The position numbers were made by a program, and so were the translations under genes. Positions 1-5,987 of a stretch of DNA of 10,997 nt are shown here, piece after piece. This stretch comes from Burkholderiales bacterium. Its GTDB lineage: Bacteria; Pseudomonadota; Gammaproteobacteria; Burkholderiales; Burkholderiaceae. The stretch's first letter is position 1. Every line of letters starts with the position of its first letter. The notes beneath the pieces were generated by a model. That model saw nothing but the letters and a program-made list of their open reading frames with translations. It was not told the origin of the DNA and did no database searches. The DNA lies in assembly GCA_947372535.1 (NCBI GenBank), contig CANBUA010000152.1, positions 1-10,997 on the forward strand. Direction: 5' to 3'.

Positions 1-203
1 CCGCCACCCAGGTCTTCAGTACCCTTGAAACCCAGACGCGACGTGGCGTAGTTGTCAGAAGAAACGCGGGTCACAGATTGGCTACCAGCCTTCACATTTT
101 CCAGCGATGCATCCAGCACGCCGTAGATGGTCAGGGAAGATTGAGCGAAAGCGGAACCGCTCACAGCCACCAGAGCGGCCGCAGCCAGCAAAGTTTTTTT
201 CAT
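1..203 (-). CDS. Outer-membrane porin, N-terminal part (cut by window edge)
   Basis: This is the first 67 codons of a gene running off the left edge. The product begins MKKTLLAAAALVAVSGSAFA, a classic signal peptide with a likely cleavage after residue 20 (AFA|Q). The mature start QSSLTIYGVLDASLE, followed by SRLGFKGTEDLGG at residues 55-67, is the first beta-strand pattern of Burkholderiales general porins, the trimeric 16-strand channels for small hydrophilic solutes. A GGAG ribosome-binding site (212-215) lies 8 nt before the ATG, which fixes the start. The gene diverges from ruvB and should be driven from the 204-498 region. Family assignment is firm; the substrate preference cannot be judged from this fragment. 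Confidence 0.93.
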   Translation of the reverse strand, partial: MKKTLLAAAALVAVSGSAFAQSSLTIYGVLDASLENVKAGSQSVTRVSSDNYATSRLGFKGTEDLGG

Positions 204-498
204 GTTGAGATCTCCAAAACAGATCGGCCTCAGCGCCGACGACACCCAACAGCTCAAGCGCCGGGGCAATGACGAACTATCAGGACATTGGAGGGTGGCA
301 TGAAGCAACTTCTGCGCATGATCATCCTCCTCAATTTCATACCGCACCTGTCAGACAGGTACTGGCACGATCCCTGAACCAAACCTCATTTGAGCAGGAT
401 TTGTTGCAACCTTCTATGACAAGGCCCTGCAACCGCACCATCCAGGCGGCGCATCGTTGTGAACTAGCAACAACCCTTGGAAGACCGATAATCAATCA
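204..498. other. Divergent intergenic region between porin and ruvB
   Basis: These 295 bp hold the 5' regions of both the porin (minus) and ruvB (plus). I see no credible gene here: short open frames have no ribosome-binding site or family resemblance. The clearest structure is the 15-bp palindrome at 346-360. A weak plus-strand sigma-70-like pair, TTGAGC (390-395) and TCTATG (413-418) with a 17-bp spacer, is possible for ruvB, and GATAAT occurs at 487-492 only 6 bp before the ruvB ATG. None of these promoters is strong enough to assert. Confidence 0.6.
346..360. promoter_or_regulatory. Perfect 15-bp palindrome, candidate operator
   Basis: ACCTGTCAGACAGGT is a perfect inverted repeat of 7 bp arms around a single central A. 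It sits 142 bp before the porin ATG and 138 bp before the ruvB ATG, where a dimeric repressor or activator would be expected. The core TGTCAGACA resembles the general TnGTnnnACnA layout of FadR-type GntR operators, but the outermost T/A is not matched, so the family of the binding protein is a guess. Confidence 0.45.
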
Positions 499-1575
499 AT
501 GAGCATCCAGACCGACGATTTCGCACCGCGCAAGGCCGCACAGGCCAAAACAGCCGAGGATCCGCGGATGGTCCTGACGCCAGGGGTCACCTCGCCGCAC
601 GAAGATGCGATGGAGCGCGCCTTGCGTCCCAAGGACCTGGATGAATACGTGGGCCAGACCAAGGCGCGCGAGCAGTTAGAGATCTTCATCAAGGCAGCAC
701 GCAAGCGCGGCGAGGCACTCGACCATGTGTTGCTTTTTGGGCCCCCAGGCCTGGGCAAGACCACACTCAGCCACATCGTGGCCACCGAGCTTGGTGTCAA
801 TTTGCGACAGACCTCGGGGCCGGTGCTCGAAAAGCCCAAGGACCTGGCGGCCATCCTCACGAATCTGGAGCGCAATGATGTGCTCTTCATTGACGAGATC
901 CACCGCCTCAGCCCGGTCGTCGAGGAAATCCTGTACCCGGCGCTGGAGGATTACCAGATCGACATCATGATCGGCGAAGGCCCTGCGGCCCGCTCCATCA
1001 AACTGGATCTGCAACCCTTTACGCTGGTGGGCGCCACCACGCGCGCAGGCATGCTGACCAATCCACTGCGTGACCGCTTCGGCATTGTGGCGCGACTGGA
1101 GTTCTACACCGCTGAGGAGCTGACACGCATCGTGACGCGCTCGGCCAGATTGCTCAATGCGCCCATCGACGCCGAAGGTGCGATCGAGGTGGCGCGCCGC
1201 TCACGGGGCACGCCGCGGATCGCCAACCGCTTGTTGCGCCGGGTGCGCGACTATGCCGATGTCAAGGGCACGGGGCACATCACCAAGGACATGGCCGATC
1301 GGGCTTTGGCCATGCTGGATGTTGATCCGCTGGGCTTTGATGTCATGGACCGCAAGCTGCTGGAGGCCATCGTGCATCGCTTCGATGGTGGCCCGGTGGG
1401 GCTGGACAATGTGGCCGCGGCCATCGGCGAAGAGCGCGACACCATCGAGGATGTCATCGAGCCTTACCTGATTCAGCAGGGTTTTTTGCAACGCACGCCG
1501 CGCGGGCGCATTGCCACGGCCTTGGCGTTTGCGCACTTGGGACTCAAGCCACCCCAGCCCGATCTGCTGGACTGA
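499..1575 (+). CDS. ruvB: Holliday junction branch-migration ATPase RuvB
   Basis: RuvB is the hexameric AAA+ motor that, with RuvA, drives branch migration of Holliday junctions in recombination and repair. The 358-residue product has the usual length. Walker A is GPPGLGKTT (81-89), Walker B is FIDEIHRL (130-137), sensor 1 is GATTRAG (178-184), the arginine-finger stretch is PLRDRFGI (189-196), and sensor 2 is RGTPRIANR (236-244). The C-terminal winged helix includes [12 protein letters not shown] (326-337). The start MSIQTDDF matches the family, although the ribosome-binding site is weak. Neither ruvA nor ruvC is next to it: upstream is a divergent porin and downstream a convergent tusA, so it appears to be transcribed alone. 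I saw no LexA box of the form CTGT-N8-ACAG upstream, so SOS control is not supported here. Confidence 0.98.
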   Translation: MSIQTDDFAPRKAAQAKTAEDPRMVLTPGVTSPHEDAMERALRPKDLDEYVGQTKAREQLEIFIKAARKRGEALDHVLLFGPPGLGKTTLSHIVATELGVNLRQTSGPVLEKPKDLAAILTNLERNDVLFIDEIHRLSPVVEEILYPALEDYQIDIMIGEGPAARSIKLDLQPFTLVGATTRAGMLTNPLRDRFGIVARLEFYTAEELTRIVTRSARLLNAPIDAEGAIEVARRSRGTPRIANRLLRRVRDYADVKGTGHITKDMADRALAMLDVDPLGFDVMDRKLLEAIVHRFDGGPVGLDNVAAAIGEERDTIEDVIEPYLIQQGFLQRTPRGRIATALAFAHLGLKPPQPDLLD

Positions 1576-1600
1576 GCGCAGCCGGCGTACGCCGACTCAG
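1572..1600. terminator. Stem-loop between convergent ruvB and tusA
   Basis: The 21-bp gap between the two stop codons contains the perfect palindrome CGGCGTACGCCG (1583-1594), flanked by the complementary pair CTGAG (1572-1576) and CTCAG (1596-1600), which overlap the two stop codons. The symmetric layout fits a two-way transcription stop for convergent genes. There is no T-run on either side, so it is not a textbook intrinsic terminator. Confidence 0.4.
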
Positions 1601-1836
1601 CGGCGGCGCAGGATGTGGGCGAATTCGTCGCGGCCTTCGACGGCGGTCGATTGCTGCTCGACCAGGTCATTGCCGGTCTGTCGGGCAAAGGCCTGGAAGT
1701 CGCGGACCGAGCCGGGATCGGTGGCCAGCACCTTGAGGATTTCACCGCTTTGCATGTCCGACAACGCTTTCTTGGCGCGCAGGATGGGCAGGGGGCAGGT
1801 CAGGCCGCGTGCGTCAATTTCCTTGTGGATGTCCAT
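1597..1836 (-). CDS. tusA: Sulfur-carrier protein TusA (SirA/YedF family)
   Basis: This small 79-residue protein has the family hallmark DARGLTCPLPILRAKKAL at residues 8-25, with the CPxP motif at C14-P17. C14 is the cysteine that carries a persulfide. TusA accepts sulfur from a cysteine desulfurase and passes it to acceptors; in E. coli this feeds tRNA 2-thiouridine synthesis and molybdenum-cofactor metabolism. The start at 1836 is the only ATG just before the conserved N-terminus (MDIHKEIDARG); the ribosome-binding site is weak. It lies 34 bp after cysM on the same strand, which suggests cotranscription and possibly coupled translation. The partner sulfurtransferases are not in the window, so its recipient here is unknown. 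Family call is firm. Confidence 0.93.
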   Translation of the reverse strand: MDIHKEIDARGLTCPLPILRAKKALSDMQSGEILKVLATDPGSVRDFQAFARQTGNDLVEQQSTAVEGRDEFAHILRRR

Positions 1837-1870
1837 GTGAGGTGTCCCGAGTTCTGTGGTGGATTGTGCG

Positions 1871-2776
1871 TCAAGCCGGGAAGACGCCGGTGGACAAATA
1901 GCGATCGCCACGGTCGCAGACCACGAAGACGATGGTGGCGTTGCGCTGGGTGCTGGCCAGTTGCAAGGCCGCCCAGCAGGCGCCGGCGGCGGAGATGCCG
2001 CAGAAGAGACCTTCTTCACGCGCGAGGCGGCGGGCCATGTCTTCAGCATCAGCCTGGCTCACGAGGATGAGCTCATCGACCTGGGCGGGGTCGTAAATCT
2101 TGGGCAAGTAGGCCTCGGGCCATTTCCGGATGCCGGGGATGCGCGAGCCATCTTGTGGCTGGGCACCGATGATGCGCACGGCCGGGTTGCGCTCCTTGAG
2201 GTAGCGTCCCACGCCGGTGATGGTGCCCGTCGTGCCCATGGCGCTGACAAAGTGGGTGACGCGGCCTTGCGTGTCGTCCCAGATTTCGGGGCCGGTGGCC
2301 TCGTAGTGCGCACGCGGATTGTCGGGGTTGGCGAATTGGTCGAGCACCACGCCCTTGCCTTCGGCGACCATTTTGTCGGCCAAGTCACGGGCGTATTCCA
2401 TGCCGCCGCTCTTGGGCGTGAGGATCAGCTCGGCGCCGAAGGCCTTCATGGTCTGGGCGCGCTCGATGCTGAGGTCCTCCGGCATGATCAGGATCATGCG
2501 GTAGCCACGGATGGCCGCGGCCATGGCCAGGGCAATGCCGGTGTTGCCGGAGGTCGCTTCGATGAGGGTGTCGCCGGGCTTGATCTGGCCGCGCTCCTGG
2601 GCGTAGCGGATCATGCTGATGGCGGGACGGTCCTTGACGGAGCCGGCCGGGTTATTGCCTTCGAGCTTGGCCAGGATCACATTGCCGCGGTCGGCATGCT
2701 CGGCACCCGGCAGGCGCTGAAGGCGCACAAGCGGGGTTTTGCCGATGACGTCTTCAAGCGTGGGATATTGGTGCAT
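1871..2776 (-). CDS. cysM: Cysteine synthase B, O-acetylserine sulfhydrylase CysM
   Basis: This PLP enzyme makes cysteine from O-acetylserine and sulfide; CysM forms can also use thiosulfate to give S-sulfocysteine. With the ATG at 2776 the product has 301 residues, typical of CysM. Visible motifs are the PLP lysine in NPAGSVKDRP (K48), the substrate loop TSGNTG (75-80), the phosphate-binding GTTGT (181-185), the CysM-specific PGIRKWP (215-220 region) and the C-terminal CDRGDRYLSTGVF (287-299). E. coli CysM has IRRWP where this protein has IRKWP. A longer frame opens at 2821, but the extra 15 residues do not resemble the family, whose start is MxxYPTxEDxIGKTPL. No clear ribosome-binding site precedes either ATG. 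It lies 61 bp downstream of tRNA-Leu and just before tusA. Confidence 0.96.
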   Translation of the reverse strand: MHQYPTLEDVIGKTPLVRLQRLPGAEHADRGNVILAKLEGNNPAGSVKDRPAISMIRYAQERGQIKPGDTLIEATSGNTGIALAMAAAIRGYRMILIMPEDLSIERAQTMKAFGAELILTPKSGGMEYARDLADKMVAEGKGVVLDQFANPDNPRAHYEATGPEIWDDTQGRVTHFVSAMGTTGTITGVGRYLKERNPAVRIIGAQPQDGSRIPGIRKWPEAYLPKIYDPAQVDELILVSQADAEDMARRLAREEGLFCGISAAGACWAALQLASTQRNATIVFVVCDRGDRYLSTGVFPA

Positions 2777-2837
2777 GGCCGCCGTTGCTGTGGCATCGCG
2801 CCGCAGCTTGGCACGGATCATCGCTGCCAGAAAATTG

Positions 2838-2922
2838 TGGTGCCCCAGGTCGGAATCGAACCGACACTCCTTGCGGAACCGGATTTTGAATCCGACGCGT
2901 CTACCAATTTCGCCACCAGGGC
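2838..2922 (-). tRNA. tRNA-Leu, anticodon CAA
   Basis: The minus strand folds as a complete class II tRNA of 85 nt with the CCA end encoded (2838-2840). The acceptor 5' arm GCCCTGG pairs with CTGGGGC with two G-U pairs. The anticodon arm is TCGGA-TTCAAAA-TCCGG, giving anticodon CAA (2886-2888), which reads UUG. The variable arm is long, as expected for leucine, and the T arm is GTCGG-TTCGATT-CCGAC. The D-arm segment GGCGAAATTGGTAGACGC matches bacterial leucine tRNAs. It is followed on the same strand by cysM with no terminator between them. Confidence 0.96.
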
Positions 2923-2938
2923 CCGGTGAAGGATGCTG

Positions 2939-2944
2939 AATATA
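2939..2944 (-). promoter_or_regulatory. Candidate -10 box of the tRNA-Leu transcript
   Basis: On the minus strand TATATT (five of six bases of TATAAT) lies 16 bp before the mature tRNA 5' end, within the gap between the regulator gene and the tRNA. No good -35 box is seen at 16-18 bp upstream, so this is only a partial promoter match. If real, it probably also serves cysM and tusA. Confidence 0.4.
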
Positions 2945-2959
2945 CCACGGCTTGGCAGC

Positions 2960-3706
2960 TCAATGCGGCATCGTGCCCACACCAACAACAGCGGGCATGG
3001 CATTGAACAGGTAGCCCTGCCCCCTGACGGTCTGAATGATGCTGGGGTGCCGTGGGTCATCGCCCAACTTGTGGCGCAGGCGCGAAACCAGCAGATCGAT
3101 GCTGCGCTCGAAGGCCTCCAGGCCGCGACCACGGGCTTCGTCCATCAAACGATCACGGGTAAAGACCTGGCAAGGTGTCTGCAGAAAGGTCAGCAACAGG
3201 CGGTACTCGGCCATGGACAAGCTCACTTCGACATCGCCATGTGTCTTGAGGGTGCGCCGATCTGTGTCCAGCAGCCAAGGGCCAAAACGCACCCACCTGG
3301 GCAGCTCGTTCAAGGAGAAGCGCACGCGCTGACGACGGCGCAGCAGGGACTGGATGCGGGCCGCCACCTCGCGCCGCTCCAGCGGCTGGCTGAGGCAGTC
3401 GTCAGCGCCATGGTCGAGCACCACGGCGCGTTCCTGTGCCGAGCAGCGCGGCAAGATCACCAAGAGCGACACACCCGGCACACGGCTGACCTTGGTGACA
3501 GCGCACCAACGGTCGGGCGGCAGGTCCACCAGGTCGAGCACCAGCACGGGCGCTTGTTCGTGGATGCGGGCCACGCGGTAGGGGTCCCACTCTACCAAAA
3601 TGACCTTCAGGCCGAAGGAGGCCAGGTAGGCCTCGATGTCATCGGCGGCCAGGCGCTCAGGCCGCTGGCTGGCTTGCATCCAGAAGATGGGGGTCGGTTC
3701 ATTCAT
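2960..3706 (-). CDS. OmpR/PhoB-type response regulator with degenerate receiver domain
   Basis: The 248-residue product has a receiver-like domain (about 6-124) and a typical OmpR-family winged helix (about 138-236), with RSIDLLVSRLRHKLGDD at 201-217 and IIQTVRGQGYLF at 223-234 as recognition-helix and wing signatures. The ATG at 3706 is preceded by GGTGGAGT at 7 nt spacing; the frame extends further upstream but without family similarity. The receiver keeps a possible acceptor aspartate (D58 in PVLVLDLVD) and GADDCL (100-105). However, the N-terminal acidic pair is missing (IFWMQAS at 7-13), the conserved Thr/Ser is P86 (VILPR) and the conserved Lys is Q107 (SQPL). This suggests regulation that does not depend on ordinary phosphorylation. 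No histidine kinase is nearby. It diverges from the EF-hand gene, a likely target along with itself. Confidence 0.9.
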   Translation of the reverse strand: MNEPTPIFWMQASQRPERLAADDIEAYLASFGLKVILVEWDPYRVARIHEQAPVLVLDLVDLPPDRWCAVTKVSRVPGVSLLVILPRCSAQERAVVLDHGADDCLSQPLERREVAARIQSLLRRRQRVRFSLNELPRWVRFGPWLLDTDRRTLKTHGDVEVSLSMAEYRLLLTFLQTPCQVFTRDRLMDEARGRGLEAFERSIDLLVSRLRHKLGDDPRHPSIIQTVRGQGYLFNAMPAVVGVGTMPH

Positions 3707-3725
3707 GGCAGGACTCCACCGGGCA

Positions 3726-3736
3726 CTTGTGTCAGC
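3726..3736 (+). repeat. 11-bp direct repeat, copy 1 (CTTGTGTCAGC)
   Basis: This copy lies 20-30 bp upstream of the regulator's ATG, in the divergent region with the EF-hand gene. An identical copy is at 3820-3830. The start-to-start distance is 94 bp, close to nine DNA helical turns, which would put both copies on the same face of the helix. Confidence 0.6.
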
Positions 3737-3819
3737 TGCCAAGGTTAGGAAATGAGCGCCAGGGCCGATCAGCATTGATGCGCAGCCATTGGCGGCCAGT
3801 TCGTGCGATGTCGCCCGGG

Positions 3820-3830
3820 CTTGTGTCAGC
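3820..3830 (+). repeat. 11-bp direct repeat, copy 2 (CTTGTGTCAGC)
   Basis: This is identical to 3726-3736. It overlaps a weak plus-strand promoter candidate for the EF-hand gene: TTGTGT (3821-3826), a 17-bp spacer, and TGAAAT (3844-3849). It may be a binding site for the divergently encoded regulator; this is inference from position and repetition only. Confidence 0.6.
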
Positions 3831-3941
3831 CTCGGTACAAAGCTGAAATGACGGCGATACAAGCGAGGCAGACCATGCATTCACAGCCCCTGGTCCATGG
3901 TGGATTACGGGCACTTTCCTCATGTGAAAGGAATGCATCTC

Positions 3942-4604
3942 ATGACCTCCATATCGAATTCGACCAGCAGCAGCGCGGCCAGCGCCCTGCAGGTTCATCA
4001 GCACCGGGGCGGGCGGCCGCCTCAATTCTCCAAGCTGGACAGCGATGGCAGCGGCGGCCTGGACAAGACCGAGTTCAAAGCCATGGTGGACAAGCGGCCA
4101 GGCAAGACCGAGGGCTCGTCCGAGGTGAACATCGACGAGATGTTCAGCAAGCTGGACAGTGATGGCGACGGCAGCATCACCGAGACCGAACTCAAGGCCG
4201 GTGCCAAGGCGCAGAAGGAGTCGGCTGACAACGCAGCCGCTTCGATGAGCCAGATGGGCATGTCCACCCAAGCCTTCGCCGGGATGATGGGGCCACCCCC
4301 CATGGGGCCGCCACCCGACAAGGGCTCGGACAAGGACAGCGATGGGGACAGCACCGTGTCTTCCAGCACCTCGTCGACCGATTCAAGCTCATCGGCCGAC
4401 AAGCTGAAGCAGTTGCTCGCAGCGCTGGACACCGACAAGAGCGGTGACATCAGCAGCACGGAGATCAAGGCCTTTGAGGATCAGATGAAGACGCTGGTCT
4501 CCAAGCTGCACAGCATGGCCGGTCAGCAGTATGAATCGGTGGCCAGCAGCAGTTCGGCGTCGGCGTCCAGCGCTGCCTCGTCATCGCTGAGTGTGATGGC
4601 TTGA
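3942..4604 (+). CDS. Ser-rich EF-hand calcium-binding protein
   Basis: The 220-residue product carries three complete EF-hand loops: DSDGSGGLDKTE (33-44), DSDGDGSITETE (72-83) and DTDKSGDISSTE (163-174), each with Asp at 1 and 3 and Glu at 12. A fourth, degenerate loop-like stretch DKDSDGDST follows a Pro/Gly/Met linker (MMGPPPMGPPPDKG, 115-128). Ser-rich tracts lie at 5-12, 138-151 and 202-215. The ATG at 3942 has AAAGGA 9 nt upstream; an in-frame ATG at 3933 would sit directly on that site. There is no signal peptide or membrane segment, so it is cytoplasmic or exported by a non-Sec route. Related EF-hand proteins occur in Xanthomonas and Burkholderiales; function is not established. It diverges from the degenerate regulator and converges on codA. 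Confidence 0.88.
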   Translation: MTSISNSTSSSAASALQVHQHRGGRPPQFSKLDSDGSGGLDKTEFKAMVDKRPGKTEGSSEVNIDEMFSKLDSDGDGSITETELKAGAKAQKESADNAAASMSQMGMSTQAFAGMMGPPPMGPPPDKGSDKDSDGDSTVSSSTSSTDSSSSADKLKQLLAALDTDKSGDISSTEIKAFEDQMKTLVSKLHSMAGQQYESVASSSSASASSAASSSLSVMA

Positions 4605-4628
4605 TCGACGCGACTGGCTCGATCAAGC
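4599..4628. terminator. Stem-loop between convergent EF-hand gene and codA
   Basis: A perfect 10-bp inverted repeat, GCTTGATCGA and TCGATCAAGC, brackets a 10-nt loop (4609-4618). It overlaps the EF-hand stop codon and fills the 30-bp gap before the codA stop. The position fits a shared two-way terminator, but no T-run follows on either strand. Confidence 0.45.
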
Positions 4629-4634
4629 GAGTCT

Positions 4635-5909
4635 TCAGTGCGCCAGGAAGCTGACTGACTGTGGCCTGCCGGGCAGGTTCAAGGCGGTCGCCTTCGCTGG
4701 CGTGCTGGCCACGATCTGGCCACGGCGGATCACCCACAGGCGCGTGGCGCGCAGGCGGATGGCCTCGGCGGCATGAGCAGCTTGCAGGACCACCAAGTCG
4801 GCCTGGGCGCCCACATGCAGGCCGTAGTCACGCAAGCCCAGGATGCGGGCGGGTGTGGTGGTGATGGCCTCGAAGCATTGCTGGATGGCCGCCTGGCTGG
4901 TCATCTGGGCGACGTGCAGCCCCATGTGCGCGACTTCCAGCATGTCGGCGCTGCCTGAGCCGTACCAGGGGTCCATGACGCAGTCGTGGCCAAACGCCAC
5001 GTCGATGCCCATGGCCAGCATCTCGGGCACGCGGGTCATGCCGCGGCGCTTGGGGTAGGTGTCGTGCCGACCTTGCAAGGTGATGTTGATCAGCGGGTTG
5101 GCGATGGCCGCCACGCCTGCTTCCTTGATGAGGGGCAACAGCTTGCTCACGTAGTAGTTGTCCATGCTGTGCATGGAGGTCAGGTGCGAGCCGGCCACCC
5201 TGCCCTGCAGGCCCAGGCGTTGTGCGTGATAGGCCAGGGTTTCGATGTGGCGCGAGAGCGGGTCGTCGGTTTCGTCGCAATGCATGTCCACGCGCAGGCC
5301 GCGCTCGGCCGCCACTTCGCAGAGCAGGCGAACGGACTCGGCGCCGTCAGCCATGGTGCGCTCAAAATGCGGGATGCCCCCCACGACATCGACGCCCATG
5401 TCCAGCGCACGCTGGAGTTGCGCCATGGCGCCGGGGCTGCGCAGGATGCCGTCTTGCGGGAAGGCAACGAGTTGCAGGTCCAGCCAGGGTTTGACACGTT
5501 CGCGCACGTGCAGCAGGGCCTCGACGGCCAGCAGTCGCGGATCGCAAATGTCTACATGGGTGCGGACGGCCAGCAGGCCTTGGGCCACGGCCCAGTCCAG
5601 GTAGCGCATCGCGCGCTCGATGATGGCATCTTGCGTCAGGGTGGGCTTGAGCTCGCCCCACAAGGCGATGCCTTCGAGCAGGGTGCCCGACTGGTTGATG
5701 CGCGGCATGCCATGGCTCAAGGCCGAATCGAGGTGGAAGTGCGCATCCACGAAAGGTGGTGACACCAAGTGGCCGGCCAGGTCGATCTCTTGCGCGGCCT
5801 GGGCATTCAGCACAGGCTCGATGGCGGCGATGCGGTCGCCCTGGATGCCGATGTCCACGAGGCCACGGCCATCAGGGGTGGTGCCCCGACGAAGAATGAG
5901 GTCCAGCAC
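4635..5909 (-). CDS. codA: Cytosine deaminase-like amidohydrolase (CodA family)
   Basis: The 424-residue product is collinear with E. coli CodA (427 residues), which hydrolyses cytosine to uracil and ammonia at one iron centre. Metal ligands are H57 and H59 (DAHFHLD), H210 (DMHCDETDD) and D309 (FGHDC), with the catalytic E213 and H242 (SHLTS). The glutamine that binds cytosine is kept (VAFPQDG, Q152), as are HLTSMHS, LQGRHDTYPKRRG and DPWY. The residue after D309 is C310, where E. coli has Asp (D314), so substrate range may differ. The start is GTG at 5909, chosen for the strong AAGGAG (5915-5920) 5 nt upstream. It lies 78 bp after the chemoreceptor on the same strand, with upp further upstream. 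Other amidohydrolases such as N-isopropylammelide hydrolase are less similar. Confidence 0.88.
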   Translation of the reverse strand: MLDLILRRGTTPDGRGLVDIGIQGDRIAAIEPVLNAQAAQEIDLAGHLVSPPFVDAHFHLDSALSHGMPRINQSGTLLEGIALWGELKPTLTQDAIIERAMRYLDWAVAQGLLAVRTHVDICDPRLLAVEALLHVRERVKPWLDLQLVAFPQDGILRSPGAMAQLQRALDMGVDVVGGIPHFERTMADGAESVRLLCEVAAERGLRVDMHCDETDDPLSRHIETLAYHAQRLGLQGRVAGSHLTSMHSMDNYYVSKLLPLIKEAGVAAIANPLINITLQGRHDTYPKRRGMTRVPEMLAMGIDVAFGHDCVMDPWYGSGSADMLEVAHMGLHVAQMTSQAAIQQCFEAITTTPARILGLRDYGLHVGAQADLVVLQAAHAAEAIRLRATRLWVIRRGQIVASTPAKATALNLPGRPQSVSFLAH

Positions 5910-5923
5910 GGCAGCTCCTTGCA

Positions 5924-5984
5924 GGTGATGCAGGAAGCCTAGCAGGCTTCGCGCCAGGCCTTGAGGAGGCGCCAGGCGATCACC
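5924..5984 (-). promoter_or_regulatory. Possible structured RNA leader between chemoreceptor and codA
   Basis: This gap can fold as a three-way junction. The closing stem is GGTGAT (5924-5929) with ATCACC (5979-5984). Hairpin A has arms GAAGCCT (5934-5940) and AGGCTTC (5944-5950) with a 3-nt loop. Hairpin B has arms GCGCC (5951-5955) and GGCGC (5968-5972). A 9-bp direct repeat GCGCCAGGC (5951-5959 and 5969-5977) offers alternative pairing. The closing stem ends 3 nt before the codA ribosome-binding site. There is no T-run, so a terminator is unlikely. GC-rich DNA can fold like this by chance. Confidence 0.3.
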
Positions 5985-5987
5985 GGG

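Noticed and set aside
346..360. LexA (SOS) box upstream of ruvB
   Set aside because: CTGT and ACAG are present but separated by 3 bp in place of the 8 bp of CTGT-N8-ACAG, so LexA binding is not supported.
2774..2821. Upstream start for cysM at 2821
   Set aside because: The extra 15 residues do not match CysM N-termini, and the ATG lies only 16 bp from the tRNA 3' end; the ATG at 2776 fits the family start.
2838..2922. tRNA-Leu as the attachment site of an integrated element
   Set aside because: No integrase, no repeated 3' tRNA fragment and no compositional break is visible; cysM follows directly.
1856..2929. Long plus-strand open reading frame of 357 codons
   Set aside because: It runs antisense to the clear cysM gene and through the tRNA-Leu gene, and its product is low-complexity Gly/Ala/His/Asp text typical of an antisense frame in GC-rich DNA.
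4986..5762. Plus-strand open reading frame of 258 codons
   Set aside because: It is antisense to the well-supported codA gene and has no family resemblance or ribosome-binding site.
5934..5950. Intrinsic terminator for the chemoreceptor gene
   Set aside because: The 7-bp hairpin is perfect but no T-run follows on the minus strand; I treat it as part of a possible leader structure.
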